Shown here one piece after another: positions 15,501 through 24,761 of a stretch of DNA of 64,000 nucleotides. Origin of the DNA: Brevibacillus antibioticus (GTDB taxonomy: Bacteria; Bacillota; Bacilli; Brevibacillales; Brevibacillaceae); contig NZ_SZNK01000001.1 in the NCBI RefSeq assembly GCF_005217615.1, forward strand, positions 3,802,001 through 3,866,000, read 5' to 3'. The position numbers and the translations under genes are program-made. Every line of letters begins with the position of its first letter. The first letter of the stretch is position 1. The notes beneath the pieces are model-generated. The model had not been told where the DNA came from, ran no database searches, and saw nothing but the letters and a program-made list of their open reading frames with translations.

Positions 15501-17827
15501 TGATGAAATTATTTTTAAAATTAATAAGGGATATCAAACAATCGATCGGGCAATTTATCGCCTTTGTTTTGATTATCGCAGTAGGTGCCTTTTTCTATGG
15601 GGGGCTCGTAACTTATAGCAATAATCTTAGTGCTTATACAGAAGGTTATTTTAAAGAACATAATTTAAGCGACCTATATGTATTTTACAAGCAAATTTCC
15701 AAAAATGATGTCGCTGTTTTAAGTGAAATAGAAGGCATTAAAAAAATAGAAGGACGTTATACCTTTGATGCCACGCAAGTCTTTGAAGGTGAAAAAGCTT
15801 CGCTCGAAATTCATTCCATCCCTATCGAAAACGAAATAAACACGATTGCGATGATTGAGGGCAGAATCCCGTCAAAGAAGAATGAGATTTTATTAGATTC
15901 TCGTTATGCGAAAGAACATCTTTTTCAAGTCGGTGATGAAATCAGTATTCGTGCGAATGAAAGAAATTTTGCATTGACCATTAGCGGCTTGGGTGAGAAT
16001 GTTGAGCATGCAAAGAAGAACGAAATACAAGACCATAAAGCCTACGGAGTCGCTTATATTGCCGAAGATACCATCTCTGAAATCTTAGGTGGCACCTCCT
16101 ATAATGAAATCATGATCGATGCTACAGAAGGTTACGATATTGATAAATTAGGTCAATCCATTGAAGCACAATCCAAACACCTTTCTTATGTAAACCAAGT
16201 AAGTAAAGAACGGACTTTCAGCTATTCGAAAATAAATCAAACGATAAAGAATAACAAATTGATGAGTATGGTTATCCCTTTCGTTCTCTTTTTGATTGTC
16301 GCTATTATCCTGTTTCTTACCATGTCAAGAATGATTGACTCTCAAAGAAACCAAGTAGGAATTATGAAGGCTTTAGGTGTCAAAAACAGAAACATTATGC
16401 TTCACTACATGGGATACCCTGTGCTGGCAGGTATCATAGGCTCAATCATCGGCTGTACGATTGCCGCTCTCGTATTTGTTCCACTCGTTACTGCATCGAG
16501 CGCAAGAGCCTACTCTTTGCCTGGCATTACATACTCCCTTTCTTTTTATTCTTTCATTCCTCCCATTATTTTCTCCAGTGCTTTTGGAATCCTGGCGTGT
16601 TACTTAAGTGGTAGAACCATATTAAAAGAACGTGCGGCTCAGGCTATGCGACCTAAACCGCCAAAGAAAATGAAAACACTATTGATCGAAAAAATTCCGG
16701 GTATTTGGAGTCATCTTTCCTATAGCTACAAGCTCATTTTAAGAAATATTTTCCTCAATAAACATAAAGCTTTAGCGAGCTCAGTTGGTGTTGTTGTAAG
16801 CACTGTCCTATTGATCACTGCTTTTGGCACTCAATTTGCTTTGCAACAAGTAGCCAGCCAAATTGAAGATGTTTATACGTATGATTTACGAGTAGATTAT
16901 ACGCTGGGGACATCTACTGATACGGTAAAACTCCCCCCCGGTATAAAAAATCGATATTATTTATCCACCTTTCCTGTTGAATTCATAAAAGGTGATGGAA
17001 AAGATAATGCCACTCTCGTTGTTACGGAAAAAGAAAACACACTCATTCATTTCTTTGACGAAAATAATAATCAGATCACTTTAGAAAATAATGGTGTGCT
17101 GGTACCAAAATCCTATGCCGACAAATATCATATTTCAGCAGGAGATATCATCCATATAACGTTCAAAGCACCAGAGCTTCAAAACAAATCTGTAGATATG
17201 AAGGTTTTACATATCTCTACGCAGTATTCGAATCCTTCGTTTTATATCACACCAAACTATTTAAAGAGCTTTGGCATAGACTACAGTCCAACCGCGCTTT
17301 TCATTCAAGCAAATAGCTCTGTAGATCTTCATAGCGTTCGTAGCTTCTTTGAACAAGATCCTCAGGTAGAAACCATTGCAGATAGAAATGATCTAAAGAA
17401 AACCGCTGAATATATTTTGAAACAAAACCATTTTGTCTTTATCATGTTTATTGTTTGCGCCGTCATCCTCTCTTTTGGCGCGATCTACACAATCTCTTCC
17501 ATCAACATTTATGAAAGGAATCGCGAGCTTGCAACCCTTAAGGTATTAGGCTATCAAAAGCATAAAATCAACAGACTTATCTTTTTTGAAAACATGATAC
17601 TCACTACATTTGCGATCCTTGTAGCTTTACCGATAAGTGGCTATGTGTATTCCATGATTGTCAAGGCACTATCTAGTACCCACCAACAGATCCCGGATCA
17701 ATTAACTATTCCCATCATGGTGGTTTCTGTTATTCTTGCCTACTTGCTTACGATTCTGTCCAACTTGCTACTTCAAAGAAAAGTAACCAACATCAATATG
17801 ATTGAATCATTAAAAGGAGTAGACTAA
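15500..17827 (+). CDS. FtsX-like ABC transporter permease, two FtsX domains
   Basis: A 775-residue membrane protein. It has an N-terminal membrane helix (about 15-38), a large outside domain of MacB periplasmic-core type (about 40-245), an FtsX block of helices (about 255-375), a second anchor near 425 with another outside domain, and a second FtsX block at the C-terminus (about 640-775) containing YERNRELATLKVLGYQKHKI. The start is chosen at the ATG of the TGATG overlap with the ATPase stop; GTG codons six bases upstream are less likely. The substrate cannot be told from the sequence. Confidence 0.9.
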   Translation: MMKLFLKLIRDIKQSIGQFIAFVLIIAVGAFFYGGLVTYSNNLSAYTEGYFKEHNLSDLYVFYKQISKNDVAVLSEIEGIKKIEGRYTFDATQVFEGEKASLEIHSIPIENEINTIAMIEGRIPSKKNEILLDSRYAKEHLFQVGDEISIRANERNFALTISGLGENVEHAKKNEIQDHKAYGVAYIAEDTISEILGGTSYNEIMIDATEGYDIDKLGQSIEAQSKHLSYVNQVSKERTFSYSKINQTIKNNKLMSMVIPFVLFLIVAIILFLTMSRMIDSQRNQVGIMKALGVKNRNIMLHYMGYPVLAGIIGSIIGCTIAALVFVPLVTASSARAYSLPGITYSLSFYSFIPPIIFSSAFGILACYLSGRTILKERAAQAMRPKPPKKMKTLLIEKIPGIWSHLSYSYKLILRNIFLNKHKALASSVGVVVSTVLLITAFGTQFALQQVASQIEDVYTYDLRVDYTLGTSTDTVKLPPGIKNRYYLSTFPVEFIKGDGKDNATLVVTEKENTLIHFFDENNNQITLENNGVLVPKSYADKYHISAGDIIHITFKAPELQNKSVDMKVLHISTQYSNPSFYITPNYLKSFGIDYSPTALFIQANSSVDLHSVRSFFEQDPQVETIADRNDLKKTAEYILKQNHFVFIMFIVCAVILSFGAIYTISSINIYERNRELATLKVLGYQKHKINRLIFFENMILTTFAILVALPISGYVYSMIVKALSSTHQQIPDQLTIPIMVVSVILAYLLTILSNLLLQRKVTNINMIESLKGVD

Positions 17828-17868
17828 AACGATCGACCAACTGCTTTACGCTTCAGCCGTTTCCATCC

Positions 17869-17905
17869 CCTCCCTGTCTTCATACGATAAACAAAAACAG
17901 GGAGG
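17869..17905 (+). promoter_or_regulatory. hairpin that can hide a ribosome binding site
   Basis: CCTCCCTGT (17869-17877) pairs perfectly with ACAGGGAGG (17897-17905). The 3' arm is the ribosome binding site of the gene at 17915, so a nine-base-pair stem would occlude translation. No T-run follows, so it is not a terminator. Confidence 0.55.
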
Positions 17906-17914
17906 AAACGAGGA

Positions 17915-18307
17915 ATGCCCAAAAAAGTCTCGCTTTGTGAGCAGTTCTCCAGAATTATCAGGGGGCAAGCTGGCTTTGCTGGCGGAAAGTGCGTCTCGAC
18001 CATCCATCGCAATCAAATAAAAGCGACCATTTTGGGGAAAAGATTTCGCGTAACGTCTTCTTTTTCATTCGAATCCTTCAATCAAAAAACGGGTAAAGCG
18101 CTCTGTTTAGGGAGAGCGGCATTCCTACAGAAAGAGGTCAATCCGTTCATTGCAGCCATTCGGAAACAAGGCATTAAAGTCTCGTCTATCCATAATGAAT
18201 GGTTATTCGATCGTCCCCGCTTGATATATGTAAATGTTGAAGCAGTTGATAAACCTCTTGCTTTCGCAAGAAAAATAAGGCGAGCATTAGATGCCATTCT
18301 TTCATGA
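17915..18307 (+). CDS. DUF1259 (LppY/LpqO-like) family protein
   Basis: A 130-residue protein corresponding to a single DUF1259 domain. The family signature is clear in the second half: a 'SSIHNEWLFDRPRLIYVNVE' stretch followed by PLAFARKIRRALDAI. No signal peptide is visible, unlike the lipoprotein members of the family. ATG at 17915 follows GGGAGG, which can be sequestered by the upstream hairpin. A terminator follows at 18326. Function of the family is unknown. Confidence 0.8.
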   Translation: MPKKVSLCEQFSRIIRGQAGFAGGKCVSTIHRNQIKATILGKRFRVTSSFSFESFNQKTGKALCLGRAAFLQKEVNPFIAAIRKQGIKVSSIHNEWLFDRPRLIYVNVEAVDKPLAFARKIRRALDAILS

Positions 18308-18325
18308 GAATAGAAAGCAACGAGT

Positions 18326-18353
18326 CCTCTCTGTCACCGCAGAGAGGTTTTTT
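18326..18353 (+). terminator. terminator of the DUF1259 gene
   Basis: CCTCTCTG pairs with CAGAGAGG around TCACCG, followed by TTTTTT. Confidence 0.9.
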
Positions 18354-18460
18354 CGTCTCTAGAACATTACAACTCGATCCGCTATAATGAAAAACAACCA
18401 AAAATGGGAATTTTAGCGAAAACCAGTACGCATTCAAACCTCTAGGAAGGATTGATTCTT

Positions 18461-19252
18461 TTGGATACACAGATCATCGATATAGGCGTAAACCTGATGC
18501 ACCGCTCCTTTCAACAAGACCGCGATGAGGTCGTTGCCAGGGCAGAGAAACAAGGAATATACCCATTAATTTTGACAGGGACAAGCTTGAGAAACAGTAT
18601 GGATGCCTCACGATATGCGAGCCGCTCCAAAGGAAAGCTGTACTCTACGGCAGGTATTCATCCTCACGATGCCAAAAGCTGTGATGAATCGACGATTAAG
18701 AAATTAAGAGAACTGGCCTCTCTTCCCCATGTGGTTGCGATTGGAGAGTGCGGGTTGGATTATAACCGTGACTTCTCCCCGCGTGATATTCAAAGAAAGT
18801 GGTTCCTTGAACAAATTTCCCTGGCCACAGAACTTCAACTGCCCTTGTTTTTGCATGAACGCGATGCTCATTTTGATTTTGTCTCGATTTTGAAAGAGCA
18901 TCGTCAAAATATCAATCGTGCGGTTGTACACTGTTTTACCGGAACCTCCAAGGAATTGGAAACCTATTTAGAGATGGACTTCCATATCGGGATTACAGGA
19001 TGGATTTGTGATGAAAGACGTGGAAAACATCTTCGGGAGCTTGTGAAAAAGATTCCCTTGAATCGTTTAATGATTGAAACAGACGCGCCATTTTTAACCC
19101 CTCGTGATTTGAAAGAAAAGCCTGTGGATGGACGAAATGAACCAATGTACTTGAGACACATATTGGATGCAGTCGCGGGGTGTATGGGAATGAGTTCTGA
19201 AGAAGTTGCCGTTGCGACTACCAAGACTGCGAAGGAATTTTTTAACGTTTAG
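18461..19252 (+). CDS. tatD: TatD family metal-dependent DNase
   Basis: A 263-residue TIM-barrel hydrolase close to Escherichia coli TatD, a 3'-5' exonuclease linked to DNA repair and turnover. Visible metal-site segments are IDIGVNLMHRSF, GIHPHD, GECGLDYNRDF, HERDAHFDF, VVHCFTGT and IETDAPFLTPRDL. The stretch GITGWICDERRGKHLREL is typical of true TatD rather than the YcfH branch. The start is TTG at 18461, ten bases after AGGAAGG; an in-frame TTG at 18452 is too near that site. It stands alone between terminators. Confidence 0.93.
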   Translation: MDTQIIDIGVNLMHRSFQQDRDEVVARAEKQGIYPLILTGTSLRNSMDASRYASRSKGKLYSTAGIHPHDAKSCDESTIKKLRELASLPHVVAIGECGLDYNRDFSPRDIQRKWFLEQISLATELQLPLFLHERDAHFDFVSILKEHRQNINRAVVHCFTGTSKELETYLEMDFHIGITGWICDERRGKHLRELVKKIPLNRLMIETDAPFLTPRDLKEKPVDGRNEPMYLRHILDAVAGCMGMSSEEVAVATTKTAKEFFNV

Positions 19253-19314
19253 ATCAGATCAGCACATCTCCCTCCGTTCTTCTGATTCCAGCTTAAACGA
19301 GATAAGCGGGGGGA

Positions 19315-20622
19315 TTACTCAACCTTGTGCAGTGTATGACTTTGGCCAAAATAATCGGTATACACAACAAACGTAATCTCGCCAGATGCAGAATAAAGGA
19401 ATACAAGTTGTTCATGAATCATTTCCGTTAGAAAAGTGGTTTGGGTTGAGCTGTAGCTTATGGGTACAAGCTTGAATTTATACAAAACACCGTACATTTT
19501 AGGTACCGTTAGATACAGTTCATGATTATTGAGAGATATGTCTAAAATTTTATTCGTCTCATTTTCAAAGATATACTGCCCTACTGCTGAATCTATCTTG
19601 TTCCATTGTATGGGCTCAACAGGAACCGGAAGTGGTAACGCTGCACTCCCCTCGAAAATGAGTTTTGCTATTTCTCGACTTAAATGAGTGACAGGGACCA
19701 CACTCATGTTGCTTAAGAAGATGATCGTAACATCATCCTCCACGAATCGGAGAAAATCACAGAAATAACCGCTAATATCACCAAAATGATGCAAACATTT
19801 TCTGCCGTTTATTTCTGAAACCATCCATCCACATGCGTAAGAACCGAGATATGGGGTAAACATTTTCTCCAACAAATCATTCCTGAGTAATCGGGAGTTT
19901 TTTAATACCGTATCCCAAATCATCAAGTCTTCCGTGGTCGAGTATAATCCATAGGCTCCTAACGGAAATGACAGGTCCGCATAGGCTGGATGAATCGGTT
20001 CCTCATAAAAGGAATAGCCAGATGCCAATCCTGGAACTAGTTTTACACCATCATCACAGCCAGTGTGATACATACCAGACGGCAAGCAAATATGTTCCTG
20101 AATATAATCTGAATAGCGCATCCCAGTAACTTTTTCGATAATGGCTGTCAGCAACGCATAACCCGAATTTGAATACGCAAACCTGCTGCCAGGCTCGAAT
20201 TCCAATTCACGTACTTTGAACGAATCAATAAGTTGATCTAATGTTGAAGGAAGTCTCATTTGAAGAGGCCAAAAATCGGGAGAACTTGTATAATTCGGAA
20301 TACCTGAAGTGTTCGTTAAGCAATGGAAAATCGAAATCCGATCACCGTTTGGATAACCAGGTAAATACCTATCAACATAATCGTTGATGTTCAATCTTTT
20401 CTTTTCATGTAATTGAAATAGGCTCATCGCGGTAAAAGCCTTCGTAATGGAACCGATTCGGAACTTAGTAGTAGCAGTATTTGGCACCTGATGTTCCCAA
20501 TTCGCCATACCGAAACCTTGATTTATTACAATATTGTTGTGACAAGCAATGAGTATGGATCCATGTAAATATCCATTCTGATCATAGGAATCGATCCATT
20601 TCGCTATCCTCTCCTGGAACAT
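19315..20622 (-). CDS. beta-lactamase-fold serine hydrolase (class C / PBP4* type)
   Basis: A 435-residue cytoplasmic-looking serine hydrolase of the beta-lactamase superfamily. The three motifs are visible: GSITKAFTAM (SxxK, Ser near 61), AYSNSGYALL (YxN) and HFGDISGYF (HxG). A C-terminal beta-rich extension of about 100 residues follows, as in many esterase or D-peptidase members. No signal peptide is present. ATG at 20622 follows GGAGGGAAG; an upstream frame up to 20757 lacks a binding site. It is probably a peptidase or esterase, not an antibiotic-resistance enzyme, but this cannot be settled here. Confidence 0.85.
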   Translation of the reverse strand: MFQERIAKWIDSYDQNGYLHGSILIACHNNIVINQGFGMANWEHQVPNTATTKFRIGSITKAFTAMSLFQLHEKKRLNINDYVDRYLPGYPNGDRISIFHCLTNTSGIPNYTSSPDFWPLQMRLPSTLDQLIDSFKVRELEFEPGSRFAYSNSGYALLTAIIEKVTGMRYSDYIQEHICLPSGMYHTGCDDGVKLVPGLASGYSFYEEPIHPAYADLSFPLGAYGLYSTTEDLMIWDTVLKNSRLLRNDLLEKMFTPYLGSYACGWMVSEINGRKCLHHFGDISGYFCDFLRFVEDDVTIIFLSNMSVVPVTHLSREIAKLIFEGSAALPLPVPVEPIQWNKIDSAVGQYIFENETNKILDISLNNHELYLTVPKMYGVLYKFKLVPISYSSTQTTFLTEMIHEQLVFLYSASGEITFVVYTDYFGQSHTLHKVE

Positions 20623-20795
20623 GCCCAACTTCCCTCCAAAAGGTAAAGTTACTTCTATCATAACATTTTTAGTACTGACCATTTGCAAGCAAATTGCGGA
20701 TTGCCATGGGGCAGAGCTCCGCTTTTTATCGGAACCAGGGAAAGGGACAACAGCCAAACTGATCTTCCCCGCCTACTAGACCTATACCATAGAAC

Positions 20796-20834
20796 AAAGA
20801 CACCTGACTGATCTTCCGGGGTGTCTCATTTTTT
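20796..20834 (+). terminator. terminator upstream of an ECF sigma gene
   Basis: GACACC pairs with GGTGTC around a 15-base loop and is followed by TCATTTTTTT. No plus-strand gene ends in front of it, so it either ends a lost gene or read-through from elsewhere, insulating the sigma factor gene at 20899. Confidence 0.65.
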
Positions 20835-20898
20835 TCATGAAAGTGAAAGATTGTCAGCAGCTATTCCGTCTATACAGTGACAAGGAGGTGGAACACCA

Positions 20899-21429
20899 GT
20901 GGATGATCATTCTGGGGCACGAATTGAGCAATGGTTTCTCACATACAGCCAAGATGTGTATCGGTTTCTCGTCTATTATACGGGACGAACAGACATCGAC
21001 GATCTGGTTCAAGAGACCTTTATTCGTGCCCTCAAAGCTATGCAGGGGGCAGAGGTAGAGAATCCCAAAACGTGGCTGTTTGCCATAGCACGAAACGTAG
21101 CCATTGATGAAAGACGCAAGACAAAGCTAATTAGTTGGTTGCCAGATATCTTTTTGCAGCATCTCGTATCGAACGACAAAACACCGGAAGAGTCGCTGAT
21201 GTTAAGTGAAAACAAGCGTCTGCTCTATGAAATGATCAATCAATTAAAGTCTTCTTATCGGGACGTGTTGATACTCAGAGGGATCAAGGGATTATCGAGC
21301 AAGGAGACTGCAGAGGTTTTGGGATGGAGCGAAGCCAAAGTCAATCTCACGATGCATAGAGCTATAAAGTCGATTCAAAACAAACGAAATGTTTCGATTG
21401 CGGAGGTGATGAACGATGCCATCACGTGA
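20899..21429 (+). CDS. ECF-type RNA polymerase sigma factor
   Basis: A 176-residue sigma factor of the extracytoplasmic-function class. Region 2 is seen as YRFLVYYTGRTDIDDLVQET followed by WLFAIARNVAIDERRK, and region 4 as LKSSYRDVLILRGIKGLSSK with the helix-turn-helix AEVLGWSEAKVNLTMHRA. GTG at 20899 lies behind an ideal AAGGAGGTGG. The gene overlaps the next one by 14 bases, the usual arrangement for a sigma factor and its membrane-bound antagonist. The paralogous pair at 27445-29530 has the same layout. Confidence 0.93.
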   Translation: MDDHSGARIEQWFLTYSQDVYRFLVYYTGRTDIDDLVQETFIRALKAMQGAEVENPKTWLFAIARNVAIDERRKTKLISWLPDIFLQHLVSNDKTPEESLMLSENKRLLYEMINQLKSSYRDVLILRGIKGLSSKETAEVLGWSEAKVNLTMHRAIKSIQNKRNVSIAEVMNDAIT

Positions 21430-22492
21430 TGAGCAGATCATTCTGGAAGAATTGAATCAATTCCCGGAGCAAATCCTTTCCCGAGAACGAAGCCAAGCAA
21501 TATTAGAGGGTGTACGAGAAGAAGGAGGTAGACTTCAAAAAGTGAATAAACGAAAAATGTACTATGGATGGATGGCAAAAGGGCTGATCACCTGCGGCCT
21601 ATTGCTCGGTTTTTTCTGGATGAAACCATTTTCTGTACCAGCAGAATCAACGAGCAGTGCAGCCGTGACTCCTGAAGAACAAACGTATTTTGCCGCTGCT
21701 CAAAAAGCCGTACAAGATGCGAGTGGCATTCAGAAGACCTTCCCATTTGCAGAGATGGAGAAAGACGATGAATCCTATATGGTTCAGGCAAAGAATAAAG
21801 AAGCCAGAGAAGCCCTCGTAACTTTTAAGCCTGGTACCACAGAGGTTCTTACCGTCTTTGCGCGATTTGCGATCAACGAATTACCAAGGCCCTATCATAA
21901 ATATGTAGAGACTGCACAAGAAGCATTTAAGGATACGAAACAACAGGTTACCTTCCAAAAAACCAGTTTTTTCAAGAGTAAGAAGGAAGCGTATTTTTCC
22001 TTTTGGACAGAAGATAGACAGCACGTCAAAGTAGATATCCTAACAAATAAAGTGACTGATTTCACATTGTATTACAACCTAGAAGACGTCGATCAGAAGA
22101 TCATCACCATCGGGCAAACAGCCTTGATGCGTTTATCCAATGAAAAAAATCTTTCCTTTACCAAAGCTAAAAAACATGTAGACAAAAGTGAAGATAAATG
22201 GTTGCTCATTAATGAACAAAAGAAATATAAGGTAATGGTTGGGGCAAAAACAGGTCAAGTGTATGAAGTGAGCCACGAAACAGATAACTATAAAATCAAA
22301 GCACTTAATGAAGTCATTCCCGTAACCAAGCCACTTATTCAAGACATTTTTGGCATAGATATCTCTGGGTATACGGCTTACGGCGGCCGGCACTGGGGCG
22401 GCTACATTTTGAGAAGTCCGGGGAAACCAAGTTTCTCCATACATCTTGGAGATTTGGATATTGGAAGTATTTATCAAATTGAAATCGAATAA
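21416..22492 (+). CDS. putative membrane anti-sigma factor
   Basis: A 358-residue protein coupled to the sigma gene by a 14-base overlap. A cytoplasmic N-terminus of about 55 residues is followed by one membrane helix (about 57-72, GLITCGLLLGFFWM) and a long extracellular part with repeated beta-rich units similar to PepSY/YcdB-like modules. By position and shape it should hold the sigma factor inactive and sense an envelope signal. No zinc-binding anti-sigma motif (HxxxCxxC) is visible, so it belongs to a different anti-sigma class. A terminator follows. Confidence 0.75.
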   Translation: MPSRDEQIILEELNQFPEQILSRERSQAILEGVREEGGRLQKVNKRKMYYGWMAKGLITCGLLLGFFWMKPFSVPAESTSSAAVTPEEQTYFAAAQKAVQDASGIQKTFPFAEMEKDDESYMVQAKNKEAREALVTFKPGTTEVLTVFARFAINELPRPYHKYVETAQEAFKDTKQQVTFQKTSFFKSKKEAYFSFWTEDRQHVKVDILTNKVTDFTLYYNLEDVDQKIITIGQTALMRLSNEKNLSFTKAKKHVDKSEDKWLLINEQKKYKVMVGAKTGQVYEVSHETDNYKIKALNEVIPVTKPLIQDIFGIDISGYTAYGGRHWGGYILRSPGKPSFSIHLGDLDIGSIYQIEIE

Positions 22493-22497
22493 GGGGC

Positions 22498-22533
22498 AAC
22501 GGGTTCTATATTCTATATGGAACCCGTTTTCCT
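22498..22533 (+). terminator. terminator of the first sigma/anti-sigma operon
   Basis: ACGGGTTC pairs with GAACCCGT and is followed by TTTCCTTTT. Confidence 0.75.
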
Positions 22534-22597
22534 TTTCCATCGTACTTTTGTTAGTCGATCTAAAAGCGCAACGCATCCTTGCCCCGCTCTCAGCTTT

Positions 22598-23341
22598 TTA
22601 CTTGCACGTATTTCTTCTATTCGGATTCAAAATCAGCGCATCATCTTCCAGCTCAAACAATTTATCAAATAGCGCTTCCATGCCATCCTCCAATTTATAA
22701 TCCATCTCTTCTTTATACAAAGGAATTAAGAAATAGGCATGAATCTTGTTTCCGTCCTTGGTGGGAATGACACTGATTTCCTCTGATAGCTGAAACAGAA
22801 CGACTCCATTTAGACCCGTGCCATCCGCATATGGTTCATAGTCCTGATAATTCGGTATGGTATGTCCGTATCCCAACCACGTATTGTACTGGTGAGGAAA
22901 CCGCGCCAGCATCTTCATCAGTCTGATTGGCCAGTAATTATTTTCATCCTCCAGTGACTCTTGTGTCAGCTCCCAGGAAGCTGGCAAGAATATCATCAGT
23001 TCTGCTCGATCAAACTTCTCTTCCATCTGCTCCTGTATTTCATCCGGGATCGTCATTGGTAAATCACTCATCCCAGTCGTATACAGAACCCAAAATGGTT
23101 CTTCTTCTGTAGGACTCATGACATTCACATCAATATGGATCGTATCGGAAATAATTTCGTGAAAAACACTACTTTCTCTTCCCGCAAATACCGTTTCAAA
23201 GTGGGCAACAATATCTTCTACATATTCCATCGGGGCTGGGGGTTTAGAATCAGCTTGTTCGTCATACGTGTAAATCGTGGTGCCGTCCTTTGACTTTTCT
23301 CCGTTGTTCGTACCACCGAATACCTTTTTAAAAAAGTTCAT
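22598..23341 (-). CDS. suppressor-of-fused (SUFU) domain protein
   Basis: A 247-residue protein carrying a bacterial SUFU domain from about residue 40 to the end: HFETVFAGRESSVFHEI, DVNVMSPTEEEPFWVLYTTG, FDRAELMIFLPASW and FLIPLYKEEMDYKLEDGME are typical. Bacterial SUFU proteins are frequent immunity or adaptor proteins of polymorphic toxin systems, and also occur alone. No toxin gene is adjacent here. ATG at 23341 follows GGAAGGAA; an upstream ATG at 23365 is within the leader. Its own downstream partner is the convergent anti-sigma gene. Confidence 0.85.
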   Translation of the reverse strand: MNFFKKVFGGTNNGEKSKDGTTIYTYDEQADSKPPAPMEYVEDIVAHFETVFAGRESSVFHEIISDTIHIDVNVMSPTEEEPFWVLYTTGMSDLPMTIPDEIQEQMEEKFDRAELMIFLPASWELTQESLEDENNYWPIRLMKMLARFPHQYNTWLGYGHTIPNYQDYEPYADGTGLNGVVLFQLSEEISVIPTKDGNKIHAYFLIPLYKEEMDYKLEDGMEALFDKLFELEDDALILNPNRRNTCK

Positions 23342-23572
23342 TGCAGTTCCTTCCCTTCTTATCATTCAGGCGCTTGGTCCTCTCTATTGTATCGGCATGA
23401 GATACATCCAAGTTTTACCTTACCTTTGTAATTCTTGCAAGAGAATTCCGAATCAACTTGCGAGAAAATCAAAAACCAAGTAAACTTTATCTCATTTACT
23501 GGAGTAAGAAAATTATGGAAATGATTAATTTTGCAGGTGAGTTCGAAAAAGTTGGAGAGAAGGAGTTTCCTT

Positions 23573-24364
23573 ATGGACACGAGAATCCCGGAAAGCGTTA
23601 GGTCTTTATTACACGACTATACCCAACGACTCATAGCAGAACTGCCTGATGTCATTTACGGTGTTTATTTGTATGGTTCGATTGCTCTGTCTGGCTTCGA
23701 GGAAGATAACAGCGATATTGATTTTGTAACACTTTTGCTTAGAGGGTTAACGAATGCAGAAATAGAAACGCTCAAGAACATTCATCATGCTCTCCATAAC
23801 GCCAACCCACTCGCGAAAAGAATGGACGGCATGTATATCCAGCTGGATGACATCGGAAAAACCAATCCATCCTTGGAGCCTTATCCTTACGTTGACAATG
23901 GGACATTCAAATCATCCGGCCACTATGATGTCAATCATGTGACGTGGTGGACCCTCAAGCAACAGGGCATTACCGTTATGGGGAAAAGTGTTGAAGCATT
24001 GCACATCCCTACCCAGTGGTTTGATGTCGGGGAAACGATGAAATACAATGTACATGATTATTGGTCGCCAAAAGGAAAAAGCATGCTGAAATTCTTGCAT
24101 GATGAGTGGGTAGAATTCGCTGTTTTCACCTTATGCCGAATCTATTACGCGCTCCTTCATGAGAGCATTATTCCGAAGAGAAAAGCCGTAGAACAGGCTC
24201 AGCAAGAACTTCCTAGTGAATGGCATCTTTTACTGAAAGAATCCTTGCGAATACGCTACCAACCAAAAGAACCATCTTTGTTTTCAAACAGAATCAAGCG
24301 GGCAAAGGAAACCCAGAGATTTATTCGCTATATTTGCGAGCTGTCGCCTAGTAAGACGGAATAA
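23573..24364 (+). CDS. aminoglycoside-type nucleotidyltransferase
   Basis: A 263-residue enzyme with an N-terminal nucleotidyltransferase fold: the active site GSIALSGFEEDNSDIDF gives the classic GS-x(n)-DxD metal site near residues 38-54. A C-terminal helical DUF4111 domain follows, the same architecture as ANT(3'') and ANT(9) enzymes that adenylylate streptomycin or spectinomycin. Whether this chromosomal protein confers resistance is not known. ATG at 23573 follows AGAAGGAG; an in-frame TTG upstream has none. It is followed directly by a Nudix pseudogene. Confidence 0.87.
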   Translation: MDTRIPESVRSLLHDYTQRLIAELPDVIYGVYLYGSIALSGFEEDNSDIDFVTLLLRGLTNAEIETLKNIHHALHNANPLAKRMDGMYIQLDDIGKTNPSLEPYPYVDNGTFKSSGHYDVNHVTWWTLKQQGITVMGKSVEALHIPTQWFDVGETMKYNVHDYWSPKGKSMLKFLHDEWVEFAVFTLCRIYYALLHESIIPKRKAVEQAQQELPSEWHLLLKESLRIRYQPKEPSLFSNRIKRAKETQRFIRYICELSPSKTE

Positions 24365-24391
24365 CACCACAAGAAAAAGAGGGAAGAACAT

Positions 24392-24745
24392 GCAGGAGGG
24401 ACGCTGTCACTCGTTGGCAGAAAGGCTGAACGGGAAGGAAACACACTTGATCTATTGGAGAGGACCATCCAGCGGGAAATTTTTGAAGAAGCCGGAATTG
24501 AAGTAAAAGCAGAAATGCATTACGTATATAATTCTTCGTTTGTTACAGATGACAATATTCACGTCCTGAATGTCGTCTTCCTCTGTCACTACGAAAATGG
24601 CGTGGCCTTCTGGAAGAGTCCCGATGAGGTAGAAGCCGTACATTGAATGACGCTGGAGGAGATCATGGAGTATCCCAAAACACCTCCTTGGATCAAAGAA
24701 AGCGTTCAGCGAGCCGAAGCTCTACGGCAACGCCGCTTTGCGTAA
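24392..24745 (+). pseudogene. Nudix hydrolase pseudogene (no start, premature TGA)
   Basis: One frame encodes a Nudix box (REGNTLDLLERTIQREIFEE, then AGIEV) and, after a TGA at the expected Trp codon in 'EAVH*MTLEEIMEYP', the remainder of the C-terminus to TAA at 24745. No start codon exists in the frame after the stop of the preceding gene, so the N-terminus is lost. Two defects, a missing 5' end and an in-frame stop, make it a dead gene. Confidence 0.8.
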
Positions 24746-24761
24746 AGAAGGAGATTTGCTT

